From JAXMCI01 sp046349435 (lineage in GTDB: Bacteria > Pseudomonadota > Alphaproteobacteria > Dongiales > Dongiaceae): DNA of 64,000 nt. The stretch covers positions 1 through 64,000 of the forward strand of contig JAXMCI010000005.1 of NCBI GenBank assembly GCA_046349435.1, read 5' to 3'. Position numbers and translations under genes: made by a program. Positions 18,437 through 26,474 of this stretch are shown one piece after another. Positions within the stretch are counted from its first letter, which is position 1. Each line of letters begins with the position of its first letter. The notes below the pieces were generated by a model, which searched no databases, was not told the origin of the DNA, and saw only the letters and a program-made list of their open reading frames with translations.

Positions 18437-19249
18437 CTACCGCCGGCCCCGCGGCCGGGCGGCGCGCAGCGCCTGCAGCAGCAATCCCAGCGCCATCGAC
18501 AGCCCGATCATCAGGCTGGAGATGGCGGCGATGGACGGGTCGATCTGGTCGCGCAGCATGGTGAACATGCGCCGCGTGATGGTGGCGTTCTCGCTGCCCG
18601 CGACGAGCAGCGCCACCACCACCTCGTCGAAGGAGGTGAGGAAGGCGAGCAGCGCCGCCGACATCACCGAGAAGCGGATCTGCGGCAAGGTCACCGAGAA
18701 GAAGGCGCGGGCCCGCGAGGCGCCGAGGCTGCGGGCGGCGCGCTCGAGCTGCGGGTCGTGGCCCTTGAGCCCGGCGGCGACCAGCGCCACGACGAAGGGC
18801 ATCGCCAGGGTCGAATGGGCCAGCACCAGCCCGGTCACCGAGTTGAGCAGGCCGAGCCGGGCGTAGAGGTAGAAGGCGCCGATCGCGACGAAGATCACCG
18901 GCACCACCATCGGCGTGGTCAGCGCCACCAGCACCGCCCCGGCCAGCCGGCTGCGGGTCGCGTTGAGGCCGTAGGCCGCCGCGGTGCCGAGCGGCGTCGC
19001 CAGCAGCACGGTGGAGATGGCGGCCTGCAGCGAGATCCAGGTGGCCGAGCGCCATTCCAGCGAGTCGGCATAGGCGCCGTACCAGCGCGTCGACCAGGTC
19101 CGCGGCGGGAACTGCAGGAAGTCCGAGCCGCTGAACGACATCGGCACGACGATCAGCGTCGGCGCCATCAGGAACAGCATGATGAGCCCGGCCAGCAGAT
19201 AGAGCCAGAGCCGGCGCAGATGCCCGACCGGGACCCCGGCGCTATCCAT
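18437..19249 (-). CDS. PotC-like ABC permease (polyamine-type importer 1)
   Basis: 270 residues with six predicted membrane helices. The cytoplasmic EAA loop, which docks onto the ATPase, reads ARSLGASRARAFFSVTLPQI near residue 190. The N-terminus LIVVPMSFSGSDFLQFPP and the FDEVVVALLVAG segment are characteristic of the PotC branch of spermidine/putrescine-type importers. It is the last gene of the importer operon, 21 nt downstream of the PotB-like gene. Substrate is best guessed as a polyamine or related amine; opine and other families share this architecture. Confidence 0.9.
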   Translation of the reverse strand: MDSAGVPVGHLRRLWLYLLAGLIMLFLMAPTLIVVPMSFSGSDFLQFPPRTWSTRWYGAYADSLEWRSATWISLQAAISTVLLATPLGTAAAYGLNATRSRLAGAVLVALTTPMVVPVIFVAIGAFYLYARLGLLNSVTGLVLAHSTLAMPFVVALVAAGLKGHDPQLERAARSLGASRARAFFSVTLPQIRFSVMSAALLAFLTSFDEVVVALLVAGSENATITRRMFTMLRDQIDPSIAAISSLMIGLSMALGLLLQALRAARPRGRR

Positions 19250-19270
19250 CGGCGGCCCCCGCCCGCGCCG

Positions 19271-20149
19271 TCACGAGCCGAGCGCCGCGAGGCGGATGCG
19301 GCCCAGCCGCACCGCCAGCAGCAGGATCAGCATGGTCGCGACCAGCAGCACGACGCCGAGCGCGCTCGCCGCCCCCCAGCTGTTGTAGAGGCGCAGGTTG
19401 AGGTCGATGCGCATGGCGATCATGATCACCTTGCCGCCGCCGAGCAGCGCCGGGGTGACGTAGAATCCCAGGCAGAGCACGAAGACCAGCGCGCAGCCGA
19501 CGAACAGCCCGGGCAGCGACAGCGGCAGGAAGACGTCGCGGAAGACGCGGACCGGGCTGGCGCCGAGGCTGGTCGCGGCGCGCAGATGCGCCGGGTCGAT
19601 CGCCTTCATCGCGGCGTAGAGCGGCAGCACCAGGAACGGCACCATGATGTGCGTCATGCCGATCGTCGCGCCGGTGAAGTTGTGCGCCAGCTTGAGCGGC
19701 TCGTCGATCAGGCCGAGATCGATCAGCGCGGTGTTGATCACGCCGTTGCGCTGCAGCAGCACGAGCCAGGCGTAGGTGCGCACCAGCAGCGAGGTCCAGA
19801 GCGGCAGCAGCACCGTCAGCAGGCAGAGCGAGGCGGCGCGCGCCGGCAGCTGGGCGATCATGTAGGCCAGCGGATAGCCGATCGCGGCGCTGAGCGCGGT
19901 CACCAGCACGCTGACCTTGAAGGTGGTGAGATAGATGGTGACGTAGGCCTGGCTGCCGAACAGCCGCGCGTAGTTCTCCAGGGTGAGCCCGCCGTCCTTG
20001 TCGAGGAAGGAGAGCGCGAACAGCCAGCCGGTGGGCAGGAACAGGATCACCGAGACCAGGGTCAGCGCCGGCAGGCTGAGGCCGAGCAGTCCCCAGCTCT
20101 CGCGCCGCGCCTGCGCCGCCAGCGCCGCCCGGTGGATCGCCTCAGCCAT
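19271..20149 (-). CDS. PotB-like ABC permease (polyamine-type importer 1)
   Basis: 292 residues, six membrane segments with an extended N-terminal cytoplasmic region. The EAA loop is ATSLGASPVRVFRDVFLPLS, and the LGFYVTPALLGGGK motif near residue 235 is typical of the PotB/PotH branch. It pairs with the PotC-like permease to form the channel. The gene overlaps the upstream ATPase gene by 8 nt. The final ~15 residues are Arg/Leu-rich (RLGRIRLAALGS). Confidence 0.9.
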   Translation of the reverse strand: MAEAIHRAALAAQARRESWGLLGLSLPALTLVSVILFLPTGWLFALSFLDKDGGLTLENYARLFGSQAYVTIYLTTFKVSVLVTALSAAIGYPLAYMIAQLPARAASLCLLTVLLPLWTSLLVRTYAWLVLLQRNGVINTALIDLGLIDEPLKLAHNFTGATIGMTHIMVPFLVLPLYAAMKAIDPAHLRAATSLGASPVRVFRDVFLPLSLPGLFVGCALVFVLCLGFYVTPALLGGGKVIMIAMRIDLNLRLYNSWGAASALGVVLLVATMLILLLAVRLGRIRLAALGS

Positions 20150-21233
20150 CGCCGTCGGCCAGCAGGATGACGTCCTCGGGATGCAGCCCGAGGCGGATGG
20201 CGGCGCCGTCCGCCGGCAGCCGTGCGGTCAGCCCGTGGCGGGCCGGCACCCGCACCGGCAGCTGCGTGCCGTCGGCGAGATCGACCGTCAGCCGGATCAC
20301 GTCGCCGAGGAAGAGGCGCTCGCGCAGCGTGCCGGCGATGACGTTGCCCGGGCCGGGCTCGTCCGGCAGCAGCAGGTCGAGCTTCTCCGGCCGCAGCAGC
20401 AGGCGCAGCCGGCCGGGCGGCGGCTGCGCCCCCGGCGCCAGCGCCAGCGGCACGCCGCCCAGCAACGGCCGGCCGTCGCGCGTCTCCAGCGGCAGGAACG
20501 AGGAGTCGCCGACGAAATCGGCGACGAAGGCGGTGGCCGGCCGGCGATAGAGCGCCTCCGGCGTGTCGAACTGCTGCAGCCGGCCGCCGGCGCAGACCGC
20601 GATGCGGTCGGACAGGCTCATCGCCTCGCGCTGGTCGTGGGTGACGTAGACGGTGGTGACGCCGACCCGCTCGTGCAGCTTGCGGATCTCGATCTGCATC
20701 GACTCGCGCAGCTTCTTGTCGAGCGCCGAGAGCGGCTCGTCCATCAGCAGGATCGGCGGCTCGAAAACAAGCGCGCGGGCCAGCGCGACGCGCTGCTGCT
20801 GGCCGCCGGAGAGCTGGTCGACGCGGCGCTCGCCGAAGCCGCCGAGCTGCACCAGCTCGAGGGCGGCACCGGCCTTGCGCTCGGCCGCCGCACCGGTCTC
20901 GCCGCGCAGCCTCAGGGGATAGAGCACGTTGCCCAGCACGCTCATGTGCGGGAAGAGCGCGTAGCTCTGGAAGACGATGCCGAGGTTGCGGCGGTGCGGC
21001 GGCGTCAGGGTGACCTCGCGCTCGCCGAAGCGGATGCGGCCGCCGTCCGGCCGGACGAATCCGGCGATCGCCATCAGCAGCGTGGTCTTGCCCGAGCCCG
21101 AGGGGCCGAGCAGCGAGACGAACTCGCCGGCGCGGATCTCGAGCGAGAAATCGGCCAGCGCCTCGACGCGGTCATAGCGCTTCGAGAGGCGCTCTATGGT
21201 GATCGGCAGCGACCTGTCGCGCGCACCTGCCAT
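20142..21233 (-). CDS. PotA-like ABC ATP-binding protein (importer 1)
   Basis: 363 residues. Walker A GPSGSGKTTL, Q-loop VFQSYALFPHM, signature LSGGQQQRVALARAL, Walker B ILLMDEPLSALDKKLRE, and the H-loop YVTHDQREAMSLSD are all intact. The C-terminal third is a TOBE regulatory domain (RPEKLDLLLP). This is the MalK/PotA subfamily. It follows the solute-binding protein gene by 84 nt and overlaps the PotB-like gene, so all four subunits are present in one operon. Confidence 0.93.
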   Translation of the reverse strand: MAGARDRSLPITIERLSKRYDRVEALADFSLEIRAGEFVSLLGPSGSGKTTLLMAIAGFVRPDGGRIRFGEREVTLTPPHRRNLGIVFQSYALFPHMSVLGNVLYPLRLRGETGAAAERKAGAALELVQLGGFGERRVDQLSGGQQQRVALARALVFEPPILLMDEPLSALDKKLRESMQIEIRKLHERVGVTTVYVTHDQREAMSLSDRIAVCAGGRLQQFDTPEALYRRPATAFVADFVGDSSFLPLETRDGRPLLGGVPLALAPGAQPPPGRLRLLLRPEKLDLLLPDEPGPGNVIAGTLRERLFLGDVIRLTVDLADGTQLPVRVPARHGLTARLPADGAAIRLGLHPEDVILLADGDG

Positions 21234-21317
21234 CGCCCGTTCCTCGGCCCGGCCGCCCGCGGCGTTGGGAAAGCGTCGCGGGAGCCGGCGGCGCTCGCCG
21301 GCTCCCGCGTCAGGACC

Positions 21318-22361
21318 CTATTGCTGGACCAGCTTGTCCCACAGCTCCTGGACCTTCGCCTGGTTGGCACCCCACCAGGCGTCGTCGACCGTGACCTGCA
21401 GCTTGCCGTTCTCCGGCGAGGAGTTGATCGCCTTGGCGACCGCCGGCGAGATCTTGCCGGTGGCGAACGCCTTCGGGTTGATCGGGCCGTAGTCGATATA
21501 TTGCGGCAGGTTGGCCTGGATGTCGGGCGCCAGCAGCCGGCTCAGCACCTTCATCGCCAGCTCCTTGTTCTTGGCGCCGCGCGGCACGACCATGCAGTCC
21601 ATCGCCAGGATGCCCTGGTTGTAGGTGAAGCCGACCGGCGCGCCGTCCTTGATCACCGCGCTGACCCGGCCGTTCCACATCGGCGACATCTCGACCTCGC
21701 CGTCCTTCATCAGCTGGGCGGCCTGCGCGCCCGACGTCCACCACACCGTGATGTACGGCTTGATCTCGTTCAGCTTCTTGAAGGCGCGGTCGATGTCGAG
21801 CGGATAGAGCTTCTCCGGCGGCACGCCGTCGGCGAGCAGCGCCAGCTCGAGGTTGTGGTAGGGGTTGTTCCACATGCCGCGGGTGCCCGGGAACTTCTTG
21901 ACATCGAAGAAGTCGGCCCAGCTCTGCGGCGCGTTGGCGCCGTACTTCTTGGTGCTGTAGGCCAGCACCGTCGACCAGTAGGTGAGGCCGCCGACCCACT
22001 TCTTCTGCACCAGCTTGGGATCGATCCCGGCAGTGTCGACCAGCTTGTAGTCGAGATCCTCCCACAGGTTCTGGTCGGCGCCGACCAGGCAGTCGTTGAC
22101 GTTCTGCTCCGACAGGTCGATCGAGACGCTGCCCGCCTCGACCTGGAGCTTCACGTCGGCCATCGAGGTGATGGTCTCCTCCTTGATGGTGATGCCCATC
22201 TCCTTGGCGACCGGCTCGAGCCCGGCCTTGCGCACCGCCTCCTGGTAGGCGCCGCCATAGCCGGCATAGACCATGGTGTCCGCCGCCTGCGCCGAGCCGG
22301 CGACGAGGCCCGCCGAGACGGCGAGCACGGCGCAGACGCCTGAAAGCAACCTTCCACGCAT
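21318..22361 (-). CDS. PotD-like periplasmic solute-binding protein (importer 1)
   Basis: 347 residues. A Sec signal peptide spans about residues 1-26 (VCAVLAVSAGLVAGSAQAA). The mature protein is a PotD/PotF-type binding protein: YAGYGGAYQEA at the start, the WWTSGAQAAQLM and EVEMSPMWNGRV ligand-face blocks, and an INPKAFATG hinge region. The ATG at 22361 has AGGGAGG about 8 nt upstream. It leads the importer 1 operon and is preceded by a TTGACA box and a palindromic operator. It is a clear paralogue of the binding protein at 32473-33498, so both may recognise related amines. Confidence 0.92.
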   Translation of the reverse strand: MRGRLLSGVCAVLAVSAGLVAGSAQAADTMVYAGYGGAYQEAVRKAGLEPVAKEMGITIKEETITSMADVKLQVEAGSVSIDLSEQNVNDCLVGADQNLWEDLDYKLVDTAGIDPKLVQKKWVGGLTYWSTVLAYSTKKYGANAPQSWADFFDVKKFPGTRGMWNNPYHNLELALLADGVPPEKLYPLDIDRAFKKLNEIKPYITVWWTSGAQAAQLMKDGEVEMSPMWNGRVSAVIKDGAPVGFTYNQGILAMDCMVVPRGAKNKELAMKVLSRLLAPDIQANLPQYIDYGPINPKAFATGKISPAVAKAINSSPENGKLQVTVDDAWWGANQAKVQELWDKLVQQ

Positions 22362-22458
22362 CGCAACGACCTCCCTATGTGAAGGCAGGGTCCTCGCGGC
22401 GCCGGCTGCTCCGGCGCCCGCTCCCGCGGCCCGCCATTCCCTGCCCTGGCGGGCGCGA

Positions 22459-22491
22459 ACTGAAAATGACGTCGACGTCAGTTCTTGTCAA
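22459..22491 (-). promoter_or_regulatory. Promoter of importer 1 operon with TetR-type operator (site B)
   Basis: On the minus strand a perfect TTGACA (22486-22491) is followed after 17 nt by CATTTT as a weak -10. Between them lies the perfect 14-bp palindrome TGACGTCGACGTCA (22467-22480), flanked by longer outer arms GAACTGA/TCAGTTC. The 21-bp block 22464-22484 matches 17 of 21 positions of the block at 24766-24786 next to the tetR gene. A bound repressor would sit in the -35/-10 spacer. Confidence 0.7.
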
Positions 22492-22505
22492 GCTGGCCAC
22501 CGGTG

Positions 22506-23807
22506 TCAGAAGCCACGCCGGTCGACCCAGCGGTAGTAGCGCATGACCAGCGGCATGAACCACGGATTGCCCCAGTAGAAGAACCGCGCGGCGAAGGCGA
22601 GGTCGTCGAAGGCCGTGCCGGCGTCGCGGGCGCCGAGGATGCGCCGCGCGATGACGTCGCCGAACCAGGTGCCGATCGGCAGGCCGGAGCCGAAGCAGAA
22701 GCCCATGCCGTAATGGACGCCGTCCTTCTCGCCGATATGTGGGTAGAGATCGAAGGCGCCGGCGCAGCGGCCGGTCCAGACATGCGAGAAGCGGAGGTCG
22801 GCGAGTTGCGGGAAGAAGCGCAGCATGCGGGCATGCAGCGCCGCCGCCTTGCCCGGCAGGTCCTCGGCGCGCTCGCCGGTCAGCCCGCCGAACAGCAGAC
22901 GCGGCTCGTGCGGCGCCGGCACGCCGTAGTCGGCGTTGATGGTGTAGTCGTGGAAGGTGCGGCCGTGCGGCAGCAGCGCCTTGAGGCGCGCCGGGTCCAT
23001 CGGCTCGGTCGTCACCATGTAGGCGTCGATCGGCACGACCCGGCGCTGCAGCCAGCGCGTCGCCGGGCCGGTATAGCCGTTGGTGGCCGCGACCACGTGG
23101 CGGGCCCGCACCGCGCCGCGGGCGGTGCGCAGCTCGATGCCGTCGGCCTCGCGGCGCAGCCCGGTCACCGGCGTGCGCCCATGCACGACTGCCCCGGCCG
23201 CCATGGCACGCTCCATCAGCCCGAGCTGGTAGAGGCCGGGATGGAGCTGGCGGTGGTCGGGGATGACGCCGCCGCCATGGAAGAAGTCCGACGCGATCTC
23301 GCGATGCTGCTCGGCCCGCGGCACCATCTCGGACTCGTCGCCGAGATGGCGGCGCTTGGCCTCGAGGTCGCGGGCCAGCGCCTCGTAATGCGCCGGCGAG
23401 TTGGCGCCGATGAAGCGGCCGCAGCGCCGCAGATGGCACTCGATGCCCTCGCGCCCGATCAGGTCGATGATGAAGTCGAAGGCGATGCGCGCCGCGCCGT
23501 AGGCGCGCTTGGCCGGCGCCTCCCCCGACTCGGCGAGGATCTGCGAGAAGCCGTGCTTCAGGGTCCGGCCGAGCACGCCGGTGGCCCGCGAGCTGGCGCC
23601 CTGCCCGGGGTCGCCCGCCTCGAGCACGGCGACGCTGCGCCCGGCGCGCGCCAGCGCCAGGGCGGCGGCCAGCCCGGTGCAGCCCGACCCGATCACCGCG
23701 ACGTCGACGCGGGCCGGCAGCGGCGCCTGCGCGAGATGCGGCCGCGGCGCGGCGTCCCACCAGTAGGGCGTCGTCGCCAGGTCCGCCGTCACCACCCGGT
23801 CCGTCAC
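22506..23807 (-). CDS. FAD-dependent amine oxidoreductase (DAO/PuuB-like)
   Basis: About 433 residues. The N-terminal FAD-binding motif is VAVIGSGCTGLAAALALARAG followed by an Ala/Glu end (LEAGDPGQGASSRATG). The C-terminal half has GFCFGSGLPIGTWFGD, closing the flavin site. The layout and the YWWDA N-terminus match the D-amino-acid oxidase superfamily branch with gamma-glutamylputrescine oxidase PuuB and opine/sarcosine oxidases, which oxidise C-N bonds to imines. Start is uncertain: GTG at 23807 overlaps GGGAGG, while GTG at 23795 has better spacing. It lies 50 nt downstream of tetR and is probably co-transcribed with it. Confidence 0.87.
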   Translation of the reverse strand: MTDRVVTADLATTPYWWDAAPRPHLAQAPLPARVDVAVIGSGCTGLAAALALARAGRSVAVLEAGDPGQGASSRATGVLGRTLKHGFSQILAESGEAPAKRAYGAARIAFDFIIDLIGREGIECHLRRCGRFIGANSPAHYEALARDLEAKRRHLGDESEMVPRAEQHREIASDFFHGGGVIPDHRQLHPGLYQLGLMERAMAAGAVVHGRTPVTGLRREADGIELRTARGAVRARHVVAATNGYTGPATRWLQRRVVPIDAYMVTTEPMDPARLKALLPHGRTFHDYTINADYGVPAPHEPRLLFGGLTGERAEDLPGKAAALHARMLRFFPQLADLRFSHVWTGRCAGAFDLYPHIGEKDGVHYGMGFCFGSGLPIGTWFGDVIARRILGARDAGTAFDDLAFAARFFYWGNPWFMPLVMRYYRWVDRRGF

Positions 23808-23857
23808 CTCCCTCCCCCTCCCTTCCCGCCGCTCCCGCCTGCCGATCCTGCCGGCCG

Positions 23858-24688
23858 CTATCGCGTGCCGCGGCGGCGCCGGGCGCCGAGCGCCACCGGC
23901 ACGGCGGCCTGCGGCGGCGGCCGCGGATCGAGCAGCGTGCGCGCATGGGTCACCTCGCCGGCCGGCGGGTCCTGGCAGTAGACGGCGCGATACCAGAGCA
24001 GCGACAGCAGGTCGGCGATGTGCTCGGGCGTGCCGGAATGACGCTGCAGGATCGGCTCCCGGCGGACGAAGACGTCGTAGAGATAGGTGAAGACCATGCC
24101 CTCGAGGGCATAGGCCATCTGCATCAGCAGCGTCTCCGAGACCGTCGGGTAGCCGGAGCGCCGCGCCAGCGAGCGGGCGATCCGCTGCAGCCACAGCAGC
24201 CGCGCCTCGCGCCAGCGCGAGCGGAAGTCCGGCACCAGGTCCTCGAGCTGGATCAGGCAGCGCACCAGGCCGGAATTGAGCTGGTAGGCGGCGGCGAAGA
24301 AGCGGTTGGTGCGCAGGATCGCCTGGTAGGGCCCGCCGCCGCGCGCGGTCGACTGCGCCTGCTGGTAGAGGGCGTCGCCGAACTCGAGCAGCGCCTCGGC
24401 GGAGATCTCGCCCTTGTCGGTGAAGTAGCTGTAGAAGGTGCCCTGCGCCACCTCCGCCCGCTCGCAGATGTCCGACACCTTGAGGTCCTGGTAGCCGCCC
24501 TCGGCAAGCGCCGCGATCGCGGCGATCTTCAGCCGGAAGCGGGTGCGCTGCCCCTTCGGCCAGTCGGCCTCCTCCAGGATCGCCCGGAGATGGCCGACAT
24601 AGTCGCGCATCGGGCCGAGCTCGACGCCGGACGGCACCGCCCCGAGGCGGGCGGTCGACGTCCTGCTGCGAGTCCTGGCGGCGGTCAT
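23858..24688 (-). CDS. TetR/AcrR-family transcriptional regulator
   Basis: 276 residues from the ATG at 24688, with GGGGAGA 5-6 nt upstream; the open frame continues further but unsupported. The DNA-binding helix-turn-helix lies about residues 55-95: AAIAALAEGGYQDLKVSDIC then AEVAQGTFYSYFTDKGE, the classic TetR pattern with recognition helix TFYSYF. The C-terminal domain is a helical ligand pocket. The gene is divergent from the long catabolic operon, and the gap holds a palindromic site that recurs upstream of importer 1. It is probably a repressor relieved by an acyl-CoA or amine ligand; this is inference. Confidence 0.91.
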   Translation of the reverse strand: MTAARTRSRTSTARLGAVPSGVELGPMRDYVGHLRAILEEADWPKGQRTRFRLKIAAIAALAEGGYQDLKVSDICERAEVAQGTFYSYFTDKGEISAEALLEFGDALYQQAQSTARGGGPYQAILRTNRFFAAAYQLNSGLVRCLIQLEDLVPDFRSRWREARLLWLQRIARSLARRSGYPTVSETLLMQMAYALEGMVFTYLYDVFVRREPILQRHSGTPEHIADLLSLLWYRAVYCQDPPAGEVTHARTLLDPRPPPQAAVPVALGARRRRGTR

Positions 24689-24765
24689 GGCGGTCTCCCC
24701 GACGATCCCGGCGGCAGGATAGCGCAGCACCGGCGGCGGCTGTCGAGCACCTGGGATCGGGACAA

Positions 24766-24797
24766 AACTGACGTTGACCTCAGTTTCACTTTTAGCT
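24766..24797 (+). promoter_or_regulatory. Divergent promoter region with TetR-type operator (site A)
   Basis: The near-palindrome TGACGTTGACCTCA (24769-24782) is framed by 7-bp outer arms AAACTGA (24765-24771) and TCAGTTT (24780-24786). A plus-strand TTGACC (24775-24780) inside it could be the -35 of the catabolic operon, with TAGCGT starting at 24797 as -10 (16 nt). Binding here would block that promoter and could also autoregulate tetR. Confidence 0.65.
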
Positions 24798-24907
24798 AGC
24801 GTCGAGCCAGGCGACAAGATCAATTCAACGAACCGGGCCGGCGCCTTGCGACCGCCCCGAAGAGCATCGGCGACCGTCCTCGAAAGGCGGCGCGGGAGCA
24901 GGAGGCC

Positions 24908-26074
24908 GTGGTCGAGAAATCACCGCTGGCGCAGACGCCGGTCTACATCGCCGGCGTCGCCGAGACGCCGCTGGGCAAGGTCATGGACCAGAGCGAGCTG
25001 TCGATGGTGGCGCTCGCCGCCAGGGAGGCGCTCGACGAGGCCGGCCTCAGGTTCCGCGACGTCGACGGGCTGTTCGTCAACTACATGGGCGAGGAAGGCT
25101 CGGTCCAGGTCGGCGAGTATCTCGGCATCAAGCCGCGCTACGCCGATTCCTCGGACATGGGCGGCGGCTCGTTCGAGGCCTTCGTCCACCACGCCATGCT
25201 GGCGGTGGCGGCCGGGCGCTGCGAGGTGGCGCTGATCACCTACGCCTCGCGCCAGCGCAGCCGGCGCAACCGCAACCGCGCCATCGTGGCCGATCCCGGC
25301 ACGCTCGCCGGCCAGTTCGAGGCGCCCTACGGCATCCACTTCCCGATCGGCTTCTACGCGCTGACCGCGGCCCGCCACATGCACCAGTACGGCACCCGGC
25401 CGGAGCACCTCGCCGAGGTCGCGGTCGCCGCCCGCCGCTGGGCCCAGCTCAACCCCAAGGCCTGGAGCCGCGAGCCGCTCTCGATCGACGACGTGCTCGC
25501 CTCGCCGCTGATCTGCGAGCCGCTGCACAAGCTCGATTGCTGCCTGGTGACCGACGGCGGCGGCGCCGTCATCGTCACCAGCCGGGCGCGGGCCCGCGAC
25601 GCCCGCAAGAAGGCGGTGCGGGTGCTGGGCGCCGGCGAGAGCACGCACCAGTGGCACATCTCGCAGATGCAGGACCTCACCGTGACGCCCGGCGTGATCT
25701 CCTCGCGCGAGGCCTTCGGCATGGCGGGGATCACCGCGGCCGACATCGACGTGCTCGAGCCCTACGACAACTTCACCCATTCGGTGATCCACTATCTCGA
25801 GGATCTCGGCTTCTGCGGCCGCGGCGAGGGCGGCCCGTTCGTCGCCGGCGGCCGGCTGGCGCCGGGCGGCGACCTGCCGGCGATGACCATGGGCGGCGGC
25901 CTCTCCTACTGCCATCCCGGCGCGCTCGGCATCCTGCTGCTGATCGAGGCGGTGCGGCAGGTCCGCGGCGAGGCCGGCGAGCGCCAGGTCAAGGACGTCG
26001 AGATCGCGGTCGCCCACGGCATCGGCGGCCTCGCCTTCTCGACCTCCGCCACGGTGGTGCTGAGCCATGACTGA
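24908..26074 (+). CDS. Thiolase-fold protein lacking the nucleophilic Cys (Ltp2-like aldolase candidate)
   Basis: 388 residues from GTG 24908 (GGAGG just upstream, spacing short). The protein has the duplicated thiolase fold of the SCP-2/lipid-transfer branch. The usual nucleophile motif CASG aligns with GGS in DMGGGSFEAF (about residue 90-100), so the acylatable Cys is replaced by Gly. The second half keeps the His loop (GGGLSYCHPGALGI) and has LEPYDNFTHSVIHYLEDLGF, with Tyr in place of the thiolase His-Asp-Ala-Phe, as in Ltp2-type retro-aldolases. It overlaps the DUF35 gene by 8 nt; Ltp2-type enzymes need a DUF35 partner. Function as an aldolase is an inference. Confidence 0.85.
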   Translation: MVEKSPLAQTPVYIAGVAETPLGKVMDQSELSMVALAAREALDEAGLRFRDVDGLFVNYMGEEGSVQVGEYLGIKPRYADSSDMGGGSFEAFVHHAMLAVAAGRCEVALITYASRQRSRRNRNRAIVADPGTLAGQFEAPYGIHFPIGFYALTAARHMHQYGTRPEHLAEVAVAARRWAQLNPKAWSREPLSIDDVLASPLICEPLHKLDCCLVTDGGGAVIVTSRARARDARKKAVRVLGAGESTHQWHISQMQDLTVTPGVISSREAFGMAGITAADIDVLEPYDNFTHSVIHYLEDLGFCGRGEGGPFVAGGRLAPGGDLPAMTMGGGLSYCHPGALGILLLIEAVRQVRGEAGERQVKDVEIAVAHGIGGLAFSTSATVVLSHD

Positions 26075-26474
26075 CGCCGCTGCCGCCGCCGAGACCTTCG
26101 GCGATCCGACCACCGCGCCCTTCTGGGCCGCCGCCCGCCAGCGCCGGCTGGTGATCCAGCGCTGCGCCACTTGCGGCCATCACCAGTTCTACCCGCGGCC
26201 GCACTGCCTCAGCTGCGAGTCGGCCGACCTCGCCTGGGTGCCGGCCGCCGGCCACGGCACGATCTACTCGATGACCACCACCCACGTGCAGGTCTATCCC
26301 GACCTCGCGCCGCCCTACGTCGTGGCGCTGGTCGAGCTCGCCGAGGGGCCGCGGCTGCTCACCAACATCGTCGGCGCGCCCTGCCGGATCGGCGACGCCG
26401 TGCGGCTCGCCTGGCGCGAGCGCGCCGACGCGCCGCCGCTGCCGGTGTTCGAGCGCGCCGAGGGAGGCCGCTGA
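26067..26474 (+). CDS. DUF35 zinc-ribbon/OB-fold protein, partner of the thiolase-fold enzyme
   Basis: 135 residues. A rubredoxin-like zinc ribbon spans about residues 33-51 with four Cys (CATCGHHQFYPRPHCLSCES), followed by an OB-fold strand set (GTIYSMTTTHV, PPYVVALVEL). Such proteins bind acyl-CoA and form obligate complexes with SCP-2-type thiolases or Ltp2-type aldolases. The 8-nt overlap upstream and a TGATG junction with the following SDR show translational coupling with both neighbours. All four zinc ligands are intact. Confidence 0.9.
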   Translation: MTDAAAAAETFGDPTTAPFWAAARQRRLVIQRCATCGHHQFYPRPHCLSCESADLAWVPAAGHGTIYSMTTTHVQVYPDLAPPYVVALVELAEGPRLLTNIVGAPCRIGDAVRLAWRERADAPPLPVFERAEGGR

